DNA of 64,000 nucleotides from contig CAVZZV010000001.1 of NCBI GenBank assembly GCA_963779845.1, forward strand, positions 868,001-932,000, given 5' to 3'. The first letter of the stretch is position 1. The number at the start of each line of letters is the position of its first letter. The DNA comes from CAVZZV01 sp963779845 (lineage in GTDB: Bacteria; Bacteroidota; Bacteroidia; Bacteroidales; GCA-2748055). This document shows positions 9,148 through 19,800 of the stretch, one piece after another. The notes beneath the pieces were generated by a model, which saw only the letters and a program-made list of their open reading frames with translations, was not told the origin of the DNA and searched no databases. A program made the position numbers and the translations under genes.

Positions 9148-10350
9148 TTAAATTTTCAACCCGAACAACCTATCCAATTCCCTGGCCCTATCGAAAACAA
9201 CCTTATCCTTTACCCTGTCAAATTTACAAACCTCCTCTAAAACCGCTGATATTCCGCGCGAATAAATCTTTCTGAAATCAATATCCCCGGGCAAGGAATT
9301 GCCATTTTCGTCTGTTGCCTTGAAACGGCAACCTGCAACGAGACCATACAGGATATGGTCATAGGGCAAGCCAATTTGGATAGCGGCCTTAATGGCACCG
9401 CTTAACCTGTCGTCCGGGGCGAGTTTTCGCATGAGGTCGCAGCCTACACGATACACGGTATCGCCAAGGAAGCGGTTTTGAAAACGCTCCAACAAATCAT
9501 CGATATGGTCACGAAGATCCTTGTTCAAGAAATCCCCAGGGTACATTTTGAGCAAAATTTCAGAAGCTTCGATCATGGCGGACCGGGTTTTTTCCATTAC
9601 CTTGGGAATTGCGAGCACTTCCCATAAGTACTCTTTCCCAGGGCTGACCAAAAAGCCGGTATAAGCCGCAGTGGCATGGCCAAGATTATGAATAAACAAT
9701 TTCCGGTCCACCCATGCCTTGATGTTATCCTTTGGGGCAAGACCCTCTATGTCCGGAATTGTGTTTTTAAAAGATTTTCTATTTAGGATAAGTGTATTGT
9801 ATGGTTCGGCGAAAATAAGCAAAGGATCTTCTTTAAGATCTGAAGAAGTCATGATCGGGACCATTTTGCCAATGCTTGTTTCGATCAACCCCAGCATATC
9901 ATCGATCGGAAAAGGGGATGGAAGCAGTTTTTTTATCTCCTGAAAAAATGTTTCATCGGCATTTCGCTGGTTTTCGGCCAGGATGAAATCTAGCGGAATT
10001 TGCCCTTCATTTTTAAGCCTGGCTTCAAGCGCCGCGGATATCAAAGGGAAAACCGTGGCCTGACCTTTGATGCCAACGGAAACCGCTGCTATACCAGCGG
10101 TTGAAAGTTCAGAAATGACCTGATCGCGATCATCGATATGGATTCCCCTTACATTTTTAATATGAAGTCGCTCCTCATTTTCGGACTTTACTATAATATC
10201 AAATGACTTTCGAAAATTTAGCTCGTCAATTATTGGTTTGTATATATCTACAAAAACCACTTCATACCCGCCGCGGCTGAACAATTGTCCAATGAATGAA
10301 CGACCGATCTTTCCCGCCCCGAAAACAAGGATCTTTTTTTCTTTGATCAT
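9148..10350 (-). CDS. Mannitol-1-phosphate 5-dehydrogenase-like protein
   Basis: This 400-residue NAD(P)-dependent polyol dehydrogenase resembles MtlD, which interconverts mannitol 1-phosphate and fructose 6-phosphate. The Rossmann motif GAGKIGRSFIG is at residues 11-21. The family segments FILAENQRNAD, LGLIETSIGKMVP, KLFIHNLGHATAAYTGFL and LAPDDRLSGAIKAAIQ follow in the expected order; the Lys and His of KLFIHNLGHA are in the active-site region of the mannitol dehydrogenase superfamily. It is about 20 residues longer than E. coli MtlD. No phosphotransferase system gene is nearby, so the physiological substrate may be another hexitol phosphate. It is cytoplasmic. Confidence 0.82.
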   Translation of the reverse strand: MIKEKKILVFGAGKIGRSFIGQLFSRGGYEVVFVDIYKPIIDELNFRKSFDIIVKSENEERLHIKNVRGIHIDDRDQVISELSTAGIAAVSVGIKGQATVFPLISAALEARLKNEGQIPLDFILAENQRNADETFFQEIKKLLPSPFPIDDMLGLIETSIGKMVPIMTSSDLKEDPLLIFAEPYNTLILNRKSFKNTIPDIEGLAPKDNIKAWVDRKLFIHNLGHATAAYTGFLVSPGKEYLWEVLAIPKVMEKTRSAMIEASEILLKMYPGDFLNKDLRDHIDDLLERFQNRFLGDTVYRVGCDLMRKLAPDDRLSGAIKAAIQIGLPYDHILYGLVAGCRFKATDENGNSLPGDIDFRKIYSRGISAVLEEVCKFDRVKDKVVFDRARELDRLFGLKI

Positions 10351-10418
10351 AGAAGGTATTTGAATTTTCTATAAAAATGTTCAATGGAATTTCTTTTAGA
10401 AAGGCATTTTCGGCTAGC

Positions 10419-11465
10419 CTAATAATCTTCATTAAAACTTTCAAACTCCTGGTTCATTTCCTTGTCCGTTAACCCGCCTCCCGATTTGATCAGTATCCTA
10501 TGGCGAAAGGTGATCGAGTTTCCGGGTTCTATCGTGTAATCCGCTATGGGTTCATCCGCATCGAAAACATTCGCACCGAGATTATTTATGGCAAAGAGGC
10601 CGTAACCCCTGGCATGCCAATGGGCGGGATACCCGATATTGTCCATATTGTCTACAATGGCTATGGTTATGGAATCGTTGTTTTTAACGGATGTCAGGCT
10701 TACCCAGTCTGCCCTGCTGCCCCAAACTGAATCTTTTTCGAGGCCTGTGCTGCTTCGGTAAACGCCTTTGCTAACACTATTGTCCAAGACCGGAACGGAG
10801 GTGGGATTTCCTTGTGCATCGGTAAAAATTTCAGGCTTGTCGGAAGGGGCTTCAAATGCCCTGTCCACTCTTATCCCAAGTAAACCTTCCTTGTTATCCC
10901 CCAAATGCACCGCCTGTTCCCTGGCAGTCAGTTTTGTGATCCGGTCGATCCTTCTCAGGTTTTCATCTCCGCTAAAGATAAAGGAAGTTTCCTCGTCCAG
11001 GAGGGGGTTGTTCTCGCTATCGATCCATTCGGCCCTGATGACCAGAAGTCCCTTACCCTCCCCACTTTCAGCTTTTACCACTTCTTTATGCCTGATGCTC
11101 CCATATTTAAATTTTTCATCTTTTGGTATAGCGTAGGAATTGTTCCAGAAATCCAAACCGTTCACATCCCCATAATTGAACCATAAACCGGAATGATGAG
11201 GGTGATCAACCCTTTCCCCTGGCCTGGGATCAAGCGGAAAGCCACGCGTAACGATATTTCCATCAGCAGCATATATAGGATACAGCACCGGTTTCTCAAT
11301 GTTGCCGGGATATATATAGGAGGTGAAGAGTTTCCCGCTGAAATATACGTCCACTTTGTTTTCAGAGGCCACAGGTTCGACCTTTATATATTGTTGCGGC
11401 TTGGAATCAGTGCAGGAGACAAGGGTAATGATTGCGATGAGGGTCATGATCGAAATACTTCTCAT
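10419..11465 (-). CDS. DUF6807 (PmoA-like) family lipoprotein
   Basis: This 348-residue protein has a lipoprotein signal (MRSISIMTLIAIITLVSC, Cys18) and should be anchored in the periplasm or on the surface. The body matches the DUF6807/PmoA group: TRGFPLDPRPGERVDHPHHSG and LWFNYGDVNGLDFWNN, then NKEGLLGIRVDRAFE and PAHWHARGYGLFAINNLG. The HPHH and HWHARG His residues are conserved in the group, but no reaction has been firmly assigned. It lies 25 bp after a Gfo/Idh oxidoreductase gene; such pairs are common in Bacteroidota and suggest a role in sugar or glycoside modification. Confidence 0.82.
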   Translation of the reverse strand: MRSISIMTLIAIITLVSCTDSKPQQYIKVEPVASENKVDVYFSGKLFTSYIYPGNIEKPVLYPIYAADGNIVTRGFPLDPRPGERVDHPHHSGLWFNYGDVNGLDFWNNSYAIPKDEKFKYGSIRHKEVVKAESGEGKGLLVIRAEWIDSENNPLLDEETSFIFSGDENLRRIDRITKLTAREQAVHLGDNKEGLLGIRVDRAFEAPSDKPEIFTDAQGNPTSVPVLDNSVSKGVYRSSTGLEKDSVWGSRADWVSLTSVKNNDSITIAIVDNMDNIGYPAHWHARGYGLFAINNLGANVFDADEPIADYTIEPGNSITFRHRILIKSGGGLTDKEMNQEFESFNEDY

Positions 11466-11490
11466 TTTGTTTATTTTAAAAATTGAAAAC

Positions 11491-12846
11491 TTAATACTTG
11501 AACACTTTATCTCCCGCCATCACCTCTTGCCTACCTTCGTCGAAGGTGACTTTAAGGCCTGTATGGTAGGCGGCATTGGCCATGATGGTGGCGATGGAAT
11601 GATGGTATCCAGCCTCCACGGGGGCATTGGTTTGCTTTTTCGAGATCACGCATTCCATCCAGTTCCTCATGTGGGCCGATGTAGATGGATCACTGCTGGT
11701 ATCCGCTGAAGTGGCCATTTCTACCTGTGGGAGCTCGAAGGGTTCAAGGAGATTGGCGTGCATGCCCATGGCTTGGGCTTCCCGTTCGGTAAGGCCTCCT
11801 TCGGGGGTTACCTGGTTTGTGTCCAGGTTCAGCATGCCGCCGTTCGAATAATAAAGTTCCTTGATGCCGCCAGCCGAATTGGAAAAACGGGACGAGTAAA
11901 CTACCTGAAATCCTTTACTCATATCGTTCAAAGGGCCATAGTCGAAAACGGCGCTTAGTGTATCCGGGTTGCGGCGTCCGTCCCTCCATTGATAAATGCC
12001 CCCATTGGCAGCAACGCTCCGTGGATGGGGCAGGCCTGTAAACCAGTGGACAGTGTCGATCTGATGGCACATCCACTGACCGGGTATCCCGGATGAATAA
12101 GGCCAGAACAACCTGTATTCAAGGTATTTCCGCGGGTCCCATTCTTCAAAAGGACGGTTCATCAGATACCTTTTCCAATCGGTATCACTTTCCTTTATTT
12201 CCGCAACAAGCTCAGGCCTGCGCCAGCGGCCCGGCTGATTGACGTTCCATGTCATCTCGACCATATTGATGTCTCCGAATTTGCCCGATCGCAAATATTC
12301 GTTCGCCGCAATGTAATTCGGGGTACTGCGCCTTTGGGACCCTATTTGCACGACCGTTCCCGCATCATTGCATGCTTTGAGGCCTTCCCTGGCATCGTCT
12401 ATCGTTTCTGCAAAAGGTTTCTCGCAATAGGCATGGAGCTTGTTGTTTGCAGCATCCGCAAGTATTAGCGCATGTTGGAAATCGGCCGTGCTGATTATCA
12501 CAGCATCAATATCCTTTCGTGAAAACAATTCGTCGTTGTTGCGGCAAAGATCCACATTCCATCCCGAATTTTCGGCAATGAACTTTTTACCTTCTTCCCT
12601 TCTTCGGTTCCAGAGATCGGACAAGGCAACCAATTCAAAATTGAGTTCCCTGGCATGGTCCATGAAAGAAGGGAACAATGCTGTCCGGAAACGGTCTGAA
12701 AATCCAATGATGCCTACACGGATTTTGGAATTTGAACCTAAAATCCGGCCATAGCTATGATTGTTCATCCCCATGGCAATGCCTCCCAGTGCGGACCCGC
12801 CTACCCCGAGTACCGCTTTTTTAATAAACTTCCTGCGATTTTCCAT
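11491..12846 (-). CDS. Tat-exported Gfo/Idh/MocA family oxidoreductase
   Basis: This is an NAD(P)-dependent oxidoreductase with a twin-arginine signal. From ATG 12846 it begins MENRRKFIKKAVLGVGGSAL, which is RRKFIKK followed by a hydrophobic Gly-rich segment. The frame extends to 12873, but the internal start gives the more usual Tat signal. The Rossmann region is KIRVGIIGFSDRFRTALF, and YCEKPFAET carries the EKP motif typical of Gfo/Idh proteins. The C-terminal dimerisation domain includes GQWMCHQIDTVHWFTGLPHPRSV. Exported members of the family act on sugars or glycosides with a tightly held cofactor. It probably forms an operon with the DUF6807 lipoprotein. Confidence 0.88.
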   Translation of the reverse strand: MENRRKFIKKAVLGVGGSALGGIAMGMNNHSYGRILGSNSKIRVGIIGFSDRFRTALFPSFMDHARELNFELVALSDLWNRRREEGKKFIAENSGWNVDLCRNNDELFSRKDIDAVIISTADFQHALILADAANNKLHAYCEKPFAETIDDAREGLKACNDAGTVVQIGSQRRSTPNYIAANEYLRSGKFGDINMVEMTWNVNQPGRWRRPELVAEIKESDTDWKRYLMNRPFEEWDPRKYLEYRLFWPYSSGIPGQWMCHQIDTVHWFTGLPHPRSVAANGGIYQWRDGRRNPDTLSAVFDYGPLNDMSKGFQVVYSSRFSNSAGGIKELYYSNGGMLNLDTNQVTPEGGLTEREAQAMGMHANLLEPFELPQVEMATSADTSSDPSTSAHMRNWMECVISKKQTNAPVEAGYHHSIATIMANAAYHTGLKVTFDEGRQEVMAGDKVFKY

Positions 12847-13073
12847 TATGTGCTGTTTTTGTTTATTGTACAATACTAAATATTCTGATCACAACAACCT
12901 AATATTTTTTTATGGCAATAGTGGACGGGTCGGATCGCACCTTATAATTTCTTTCCATCCTAAGGTTTTCCCTAAAAATTTTGATTCCCTCATTTCCACT
13001 TCAATGACAAATACATTGTCAAAATTTTCGATATCTTCACTTTTTCACATACAATTGATAAATGATAAAATCC

Positions 13074-14930
13074 CTAAAGACCTGGGAACTCTCCCCTATT
13101 CTGTTTATCAAAATATTCCCAAAATGTATTTTTGAAAATTTCAGCAAGGCGGTTTTTGCTTGTTAATGTGCTAGCAGGCAAGAGGCCAACGGTTAATTCA
13201 TATTTTCGATATAGATCAATGGTTGCATCTGATATTTTTAAATTTCCCACATCAGGCTTTCTTCCAACCCCAAAGCTATTAATCATAAGGGCTTCCTCAA
13301 TATGTTTTGGCAATTTCTTATATGGTAAATATTTTATCCTTTCAACCTCCCTGCATATAGCGTCTATATTTCTATCAAGAAGAAACCAAGCCATTAGATA
13401 TTCAAAGGCTGCTTTATTGGAAGGATTGGCATCCAGTAACCTAATTAAATTCATTTCGGGATTTCTTATATTAATGGGAAAATCCTTTTTTGGCATTATT
13501 TTTATTTTTTTGCCCAGCTCCGGATCCGCCTTGATCAAATCAGGGGAATCAATCATCTTTTCATACTTTTTCGCCCATTTTCTATAATGGAATGTACATT
13601 TTAGTACATTTAAATATTTCTGGGCTGCTCTATAATGGCCATTAATAAGATCCGTTTTTATCAGCATCTTGATGTTTTCCGGACGAAAACCCTGCGAAAC
13701 CATTGACTCAAATGCCCAACGGTGAGCCTCATTTATAAGACCCGCAGAGTAAAAAAAATAGCCCCCCCGGGAAATATTGTTTACTCCGACCTTTGAGTCC
13801 CAAGGGATAATGAGTGATCTGGGGCCAAAATCCTGTCGGCTATAAAATAACCTGTCACATAATTGCCCCTTCTCGGACAATGCCAGGCAGTAAAAATATT
13901 CTGCCACAGAATTGGAGATCTGAAATTTTTCTTGATATTCAATGACCATATCCCAATTTTGTTCATGGACAAATTCTTCCATCTGAAACAACTTTGAGTC
14001 TAAAGGCTTAAAGAAGTAGGCTAAAAAGAAAACGGTTATACCTACGACTGCAATAACCGGGAAAATATTTCTGGTATTCTCATTATTGATGAAGAAAATG
14101 GTATGTTTTCCGGAAGTCATTCTGATAATAAACGGCAGAATGATGATGAATCCAATAAGCAGATAAAAAATTATCATATGATGAAAGGATTCCTTAAGAT
14201 AAAATGGGAATAGCAATAATATTGCCTTAGGTTGAAGGAATAGTATCTCTCTTGAAACGAAATATGATAAAAAACCCAACAATAAGGCAGCAGCCGGATA
14301 TACAAACCTATTTGGACCTATCATCCGGGTTAAGCAATAAAAAGAATACATACCGAGAAATATCCATGTCATTGAACCTGCTAAATAATAAAACAAGGGC
14401 AAAAACAAGAGGGAAAAAATATGTTTTCGTGAGTTTGTATTTGATATTATAATGAAATAATAAATAACCGTTAAAAGCAATCCAATATTTAGCCGAAGAG
14501 GCCAATTAAAATTAGTTTGCATCAATAAAAGCATACATGAGGGTATCATTACCAGGAACATGGAAAAGCGCTTGCCCCTGGAAAGGATTAGGTAAATTTT
14601 TATAAAAAAATAAGCGAAAAGGGAGTTGATAATTGCCAATAAAACACTTCCATAAACAGGACTAAAGTAGCCTTGCGCGAGCAAGTTCGCCAAAAATTCA
14701 AGTAATCCTCCTGGTTTGCCTGTAAATTGATGAAGGTAATCTCCGGAGAAAACAAATAAAATCAGGCTTTCCTGATAAGAAAATACATAATTTCCAAAAA
14801 AATACATATAAGAGCCAGTCAGTAAAAAAACCAATGCAATGGAAATTTTCAAGGCGGGCTCAAAGCGAATTTTGCCTTCATGGAGCCTCTTTTCTGATGA
14901 GCTATTTAACTTTTTATATTTTTCTGCCAT
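13074..14930 (-). CDS. Multi-spanning membrane protein, DUF6057-like
   Basis: This 618-residue protein has an N-terminal half made of about eight to ten hydrophobic segments (roughly residues 27-330) and a soluble C-terminal half. The start EPALKISIALVFLLTGSYMYFFG and FSYQESLILFVFSGDYLHQFTGKPGGLLEFLANLL resemble the DUF6057 family of Bacteroidales, which has no known function. The soluble half, with segments such as EEFVHEQNWDMVIEYQEKF and YFYCLALSEKG, looks like TPR-type helical repeats. It lies 53 bp downstream of the PD40/haem lipoprotein gene and is likely cotranscribed with it. The family assignment is from memory of sequence style, so it is moderate. Confidence 0.65.
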   Translation of the reverse strand: MAEKYKKLNSSSEKRLHEGKIRFEPALKISIALVFLLTGSYMYFFGNYVFSYQESLILFVFSGDYLHQFTGKPGGLLEFLANLLAQGYFSPVYGSVLLAIINSLFAYFFIKIYLILSRGKRFSMFLVMIPSCMLLLMQTNFNWPLRLNIGLLLTVIYYFIIISNTNSRKHIFSLLFLPLFYYLAGSMTWIFLGMYSFYCLTRMIGPNRFVYPAAALLLGFLSYFVSREILFLQPKAILLLFPFYLKESFHHMIIFYLLIGFIIILPFIIRMTSGKHTIFFINNENTRNIFPVIAVVGITVFFLAYFFKPLDSKLFQMEEFVHEQNWDMVIEYQEKFQISNSVAEYFYCLALSEKGQLCDRLFYSRQDFGPRSLIIPWDSKVGVNNISRGGYFFYSAGLINEAHRWAFESMVSQGFRPENIKMLIKTDLINGHYRAAQKYLNVLKCTFHYRKWAKKYEKMIDSPDLIKADPELGKKIKIMPKKDFPINIRNPEMNLIRLLDANPSNKAAFEYLMAWFLLDRNIDAICREVERIKYLPYKKLPKHIEEALMINSFGVGRKPDVGNLKISDATIDLYRKYELTVGLLPASTLTSKNRLAEIFKNTFWEYFDKQNRGEFPGL

Positions 14931-14983
14931 TCCTTAAAAGATGAATTATAGCAATAGGGTCACAAAGTATATTATATCTCCCC

Positions 14984-16450
14984 CTATTTTGCTTTTATTG
15001 CCTGTGATTTTGCTGCCCGAGCAAAATCCCGGGAATCAAAATTGATTTTTCCAGACACAAACTCCGGCCTGTTGAAGGTTGTGAACACCTTTTTGTAATA
15101 GGAAGGACTTTTCTGAGGCAGAATAAATGGTTTGCCAATTTCATCAGGCGATCCAATATAGGCAAAATAGGGCCTGGCTGTCAATCCATCATCCCTCTTG
15201 CTACTGAATACAAGCCACTTGCTGTTGGAAGACCAGGAATGCCAACTTTCGGTCTCATCGCTGTTAATATTCAGTTTATGGGTTTGCTTGTTTTGCAAAT
15301 CCATCAGATACAAGTCAGCTTCTTTATGCCAAATTGAAAAGGTACCATAATTATGAAGCGTGTAAACCAGAAATTTTCCATCAGGAGATACTCTTGGAAA
15401 GGAGATGCTTTTTTGCAAAGAATCCGCATTCAAAAGGAGTTCAGGTTTTCCAAATTTTCTGCTTGGTTCATCAAAAGCCTGACGCATTAAATTATATCGG
15501 ATGGTTTTAAAGTCGCCACCTTGTTTAAATTGTTTTGTCCGGCAGAAATAAAGATACTTCCCATCCGGAGACCATTCCGGATATGTATCCATATACCCTT
15601 CATTATCATTGTTAATTTCTGCCATTGCACCGGTAGTAAGGTCGTACAAATATAAAGCGGAGGAAAGATCGTAAACTTCAATATTTTTTTCATTAATAGC
15701 ATGAAAACTCTGAACCACATTATTGGAAGAAAAGGCCACCAACTTTCCGTCAGGATGCCAGGCCGGATAAACTGCACCTGATTTCATCTCCTCCGTCTTA
15801 AGATCCATTTTAGTTATTTTCCCCTTATCTATAAAATAAGTTCCTCCCAAGGAGCCTCTTTGGTGGAGTAAAAATTTATCGGGGCTATAATTATTAAATG
15901 AATGACAATTTATACAATTATTATCAATCACCTGATTCTCGATTAGCGAAGTTTCTTTAAATGATTCCAGGTTACGCTGGGAAATTTTCATTTTCGACCA
16001 TTTTTCATACCCTGGATAAAGTAAACGATAGCATAAATAGGAATCGATTGGCTCATTGGAAATCTTAATATAAAATGAATCAAATTTGGATGTATTATTT
16101 TTTTTATCAGCAACATAGGCCTGTAATTTTAACTCTTTCCCTTTACTTCCTGCCAATAACTTTTTCCACTTTTTTTCTGAAAATTGTATTATTCCATCAG
16201 ATGAATTAACAGAAACCTGATAACCATCCGGGGAAGTGGCAACAACTAGGAAGGAAGTCCCTTTTTCGAGAATCATAAAATTCATCGGTGCAATATTATA
16301 TGGAACCGTTGTCCCAATAATGTCAGGTTCAACCTGGGGCTTCCTTTGGATCAATCCTGTAGGATTATTCTCAATAGAATTACAATTACTTAATATAATT
16401 AAAGTGAAGGATATAATTATTTTTAGATTACTATGGAAAAAGTATTTCAT
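14984..16450 (-). CDS. PD40 beta-propeller lipoprotein with one CxxCH haem site
   Basis: From ATG 16450 this is a 488-residue lipoprotein with lipobox Cys23 (LIILSNC). A CINCH sequence at residues 179-183 is a canonical covalent haem c attachment motif. It is followed by at least four TolB/PD40-type propeller blades: YPAWHPDGKLVAFSS, YPEWSPDGKYLYFC, FPRVSPDGKFLVYT and HSWSSNSKWLVFSSKR. The frame is open to 16477, but the internal start gives a normal signal peptide. It is adjacent to the DUF6057-like membrane protein. A periplasmic electron-transfer or sensing role is possible; no reaction can be assigned. Confidence 0.75.
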   Translation of the reverse strand: MKYFFHSNLKIIISFTLIILSNCNSIENNPTGLIQRKPQVEPDIIGTTVPYNIAPMNFMILEKGTSFLVVATSPDGYQVSVNSSDGIIQFSEKKWKKLLAGSKGKELKLQAYVADKKNNTSKFDSFYIKISNEPIDSYLCYRLLYPGYEKWSKMKISQRNLESFKETSLIENQVIDNNCINCHSFNNYSPDKFLLHQRGSLGGTYFIDKGKITKMDLKTEEMKSGAVYPAWHPDGKLVAFSSNNVVQSFHAINEKNIEVYDLSSALYLYDLTTGAMAEINNDNEGYMDTYPEWSPDGKYLYFCRTKQFKQGGDFKTIRYNLMRQAFDEPSRKFGKPELLLNADSLQKSISFPRVSPDGKFLVYTLHNYGTFSIWHKEADLYLMDLQNKQTHKLNINSDETESWHSWSSNSKWLVFSSKRDDGLTARPYFAYIGSPDEIGKPFILPQKSPSYYKKVFTTFNRPEFVSGKINFDSRDFARAAKSQAIKAK

Positions 16451-16845
16451 ACATATAAATAAATAAGACATCCACAATACAAATATTTAAAAAAACAATC
16501 CAAACTAACTGCGGAATAAGAATAACTTTAGAATATATAATAGGGCTTCTGTATGGTACGAATATAATATTTTTTTGAATTATAATGATACATTCAACTA
16601 GGTTTTATAAAATAAGTACTATTATTGTAATGATAAATATTATGTTTAGAAAAGTGATTGAAATACTTTTGAAGTGATGGAACCTGTGTAGGATTCAAAT
16701 TGGTATTTAAATAAAATTAATTTTATTTAATAATTGAAAAACCGCTACTGATGAAACGTGTAAACCTGATTCCTCAAACCTTTCAGGAGAATTTCATATC
16801 ACTTTTCTTTGCCTTCTTCCTATCTCTTAAATGTTTTAGTTAAGA
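16451..16845. promoter_or_regulatory. Divergent intergenic region upstream of the SusC/D operon
   Basis: This AT-rich region separates the minus-strand PD40 lipoprotein gene from the plus-strand SusC gene and must contain both promoters. TACTTTTG at 16664-16671 matches the Bacteroidota -7 consensus TAnnTTTG in the plus direction and would give a leader of about 165 nt. A matching TTTG at -33 is not clear, so the promoter call is weak. No coding frame is seen. Confidence 0.3.
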
Positions 16846-19800
16846 ATGAACTTATTAATCAACCAAACTATGAAAGATAATTTTAACGAATTGCAGTTAA
16901 ACAAAAGTACACGCTTTTCCGGATTTCTTTTTCTTATCAGGTGCCTTGGGATAATATTGCTTCTTGTTGTTCTCGCGGGAAACAATCTGGTTTTGGGACA
17001 AACAAACCAGGATTTAACCATAACCGGTACAATAAAGGATGTAGAAACCGGAGTGCCCTTGCCTGGGGTCAACATTGTAATTGAAGACACTTATATTGGC
17101 GCTATTTCAGACGCTTCTGGAAATTTTAAAATCACGGCCCCAAGTGAATCATCCATCCTGAATTTCTCATTTATTGGTTATGAATCGCAATCTGTCACAA
17201 TTGGAAAACAAAGAAATATCCTTATCAATCTTAAAGAAAGTTCTACAGAACTGGATGAAGTTGTATTTGTTGGGTATGGAACTCAAAAAAAGGAAAGTGT
17301 TGTAGGAGCAATATCACAGGCATCAGGAGATGTAATTGTACAGGGAGTTCAAGGTAGCGATCTGGGAAATGCGCTTACCGGTGCCATGCCTGGGCTTATC
17401 ACCCTTTCTACTACCGGGGTTCCTGGGGGTTCAAGTGAGGACGATGATTATGCTCTGTTATTTATCAGAGGAAAGAAGACATGGAATAGCGCTCAGCCAC
17501 TGGTTTTGGTAGATGGGGTTGAACGCCCACTAAATGATGTGAATCCATATGAAATCGAAAATATTTCAATCCTGAAAGATGCCTCAGCCACTGCAGTTTT
17601 TGGAGTTAAAGGAGCGAATGGGGTAATCCTGATAAACACTAAGAGGGGGAAAGAAGGAAAAGCTCAACTGGGAATTAATTTTACCGCCACAGCTAAGACA
17701 ATATCCAGAATTCCCAAGAGAGAGGGCTCTTATATTGCTAATTTAATGAAGAATTATGCAATTCTGAACGAATTGCCTATCTCTGAGTCCTCCTGGAGTG
17801 CGATTGTTCCTAATCGCTGGCTGGACCTTTATAAATCACAGGAGTACCCTGAATATCTTCCTGACGTAGATTGGGTGGATGAATTTACAAAAGACTATGC
17901 CTTTGATAAAAATGTAAACCTGACACTCACTGGTGGGACTAAGGTTGTAAAATACTTTGGTTCACTTGCTTATTTTAATGAAAACGATATTCTTAATATT
18001 CAAAATACTGGTCAGGGATATGATCCCAGTTTCTCTTTCGACAGGGTTAACTTTAGAAGCAATGTTGACTTTGCTATTACGCGTACAACAAACTTTAGTG
18101 CTAATTTATCTGGCTTTTATTCCAAAAGAAAGCGTCCCGGTGGGGACAAATTCCGGGGATGGCCTTATTTGTATTCCGCTCCGCCAGATTTGTGGCCAGT
18201 GAAGTATTCTGATGGCACATGGGCTAATTATGCCCTTTACGAACGCTTTTCCAATGGTATTTATGCTTTTAATTTCTTTGGAGATGACATTTCTAAAACG
18301 ACCAATATTACTACGGATTTCCTTTTAAACCAAAAAATGGATTTTATCACAAAGGGATTATCCTTTAATGCAAAATTATCCTACGACAATACAGCCTACT
18401 CGTATGGTCCTGATATTGAGGGATATGGGAAGTTAACTAAGTGGATATCCCCTACCATTGTAGATGCCATTACTCCCGACATGTCTCCTGAACAAATTAA
18501 AGAACTGGAAGCCGGATATACCTATTATCAGTTTCCTCAGGATCTTCCTCCAACAGGTTATAATTATTCTGAATTACCCAATAGTTACAATCCTGAAAAT
18601 GCAAGCAGCAATGTATATAGATCATTATATTATCAATTGTCACTGAACTACGAACGTGAATTTGGTAACCACGCATTTACAGGTCTGGCATTATTAAGTC
18701 GTCAGGAAAGGGCAAGCGGGGATAATTTCCCAAGCTACCGTGAGGACTGGGTTGGAAGGGTGACCTATGCCTATGACAGAAAATACTTACTTGAATTCAA
18801 TGGAGCCTATAACGGTTCCGAAAAGTTCTCCAAAGATTATCGCTTTGGTTTCTTCCCTTCCATGGCTGTGGGCTGGGTGGTCTCGAATGAACAATTTTTT
18901 CAACCACTTAAATCTGTTATCAATAATTTGAAATTCAGATATTCCGATGGAGTAGTGGGAAGTGACGAAGGAATTGCCCGGTGGCTGTATGTTGGAAGCT
19001 GGACGGTTTTACCCTATACCTCCTCCGCTACCTCTGAAGATGTTTTCCGTTTTGGATTTCCTTATCTTCAAAACGCCTACCCCTTACGATATGAAGGAGT
19101 AATCCCCAATCCGGATATTCAATGGGAAACATCACATAAACAAGATTATGGAGCAGAAATTGGTTTTTTTGAAAACAGAATCCGTTTAACTTACGATTAT
19201 TTCACAGAAAACAGAACAAATATCTTTGTTACCGGTACCGACAGGGTAATCCCTCAATATCTCGGAGTTAAACCCGTATCAGCAAATATTGGCGAAGTTG
19301 ACATGCATGGTTGGGAATTTGAAGCTTATTTAACCAATACCTCTGCAAGTGGATTAAATTATTGGTTTTCTTATTCATTATCCTTCGCAAAAGATAAGAT
19401 AATAAACCGTGGCGACCCTCTCCTTAAGCCGGATTATCAAAAATTGGCTGGTTACCAAATCGATCAGCCCCGGGTAACGCTCAATCAATCTGAAAATCCC
19501 ATGCAAACTTGGAATGAAATTTATAATACAGTTAACGGGCTGACAAATACAGAGCTTCTACCGGGTGACTTTGCCCTTGTCGATTTCAATTCGGATGGAG
19601 TAATTGATAGCAATGATGATGTTCCATATGGCTATCCTTCAAGACCTCAATATTCCTACGCTCCTTCTCTTGGCTTAAGTTATAAAAATTTTAGCTTTTC
19701 TGCCCGGTTATATGGGGTCTTTAACATTGAAGGGGAAGTCGGCACCTATTTAGGGGCATTTTCCAATCAATATTCGGTGGTTTATCCCTGGAACAGGGAA

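Noticed and set aside
13005..13021. Small palindrome TGACAA-N5-TTGTCA between the Gfo/Idh gene and the DUF6057-like gene
   Set aside because: It lies in an AT-rich gap with no promoter element next to it, and one 6-bp inverted repeat is expected by chance.
12761..13135. A 124-codon plus-strand open frame over the start of the Tat oxidoreductase
   Set aside because: It is antisense to a recognised gene and low in protein-like composition.
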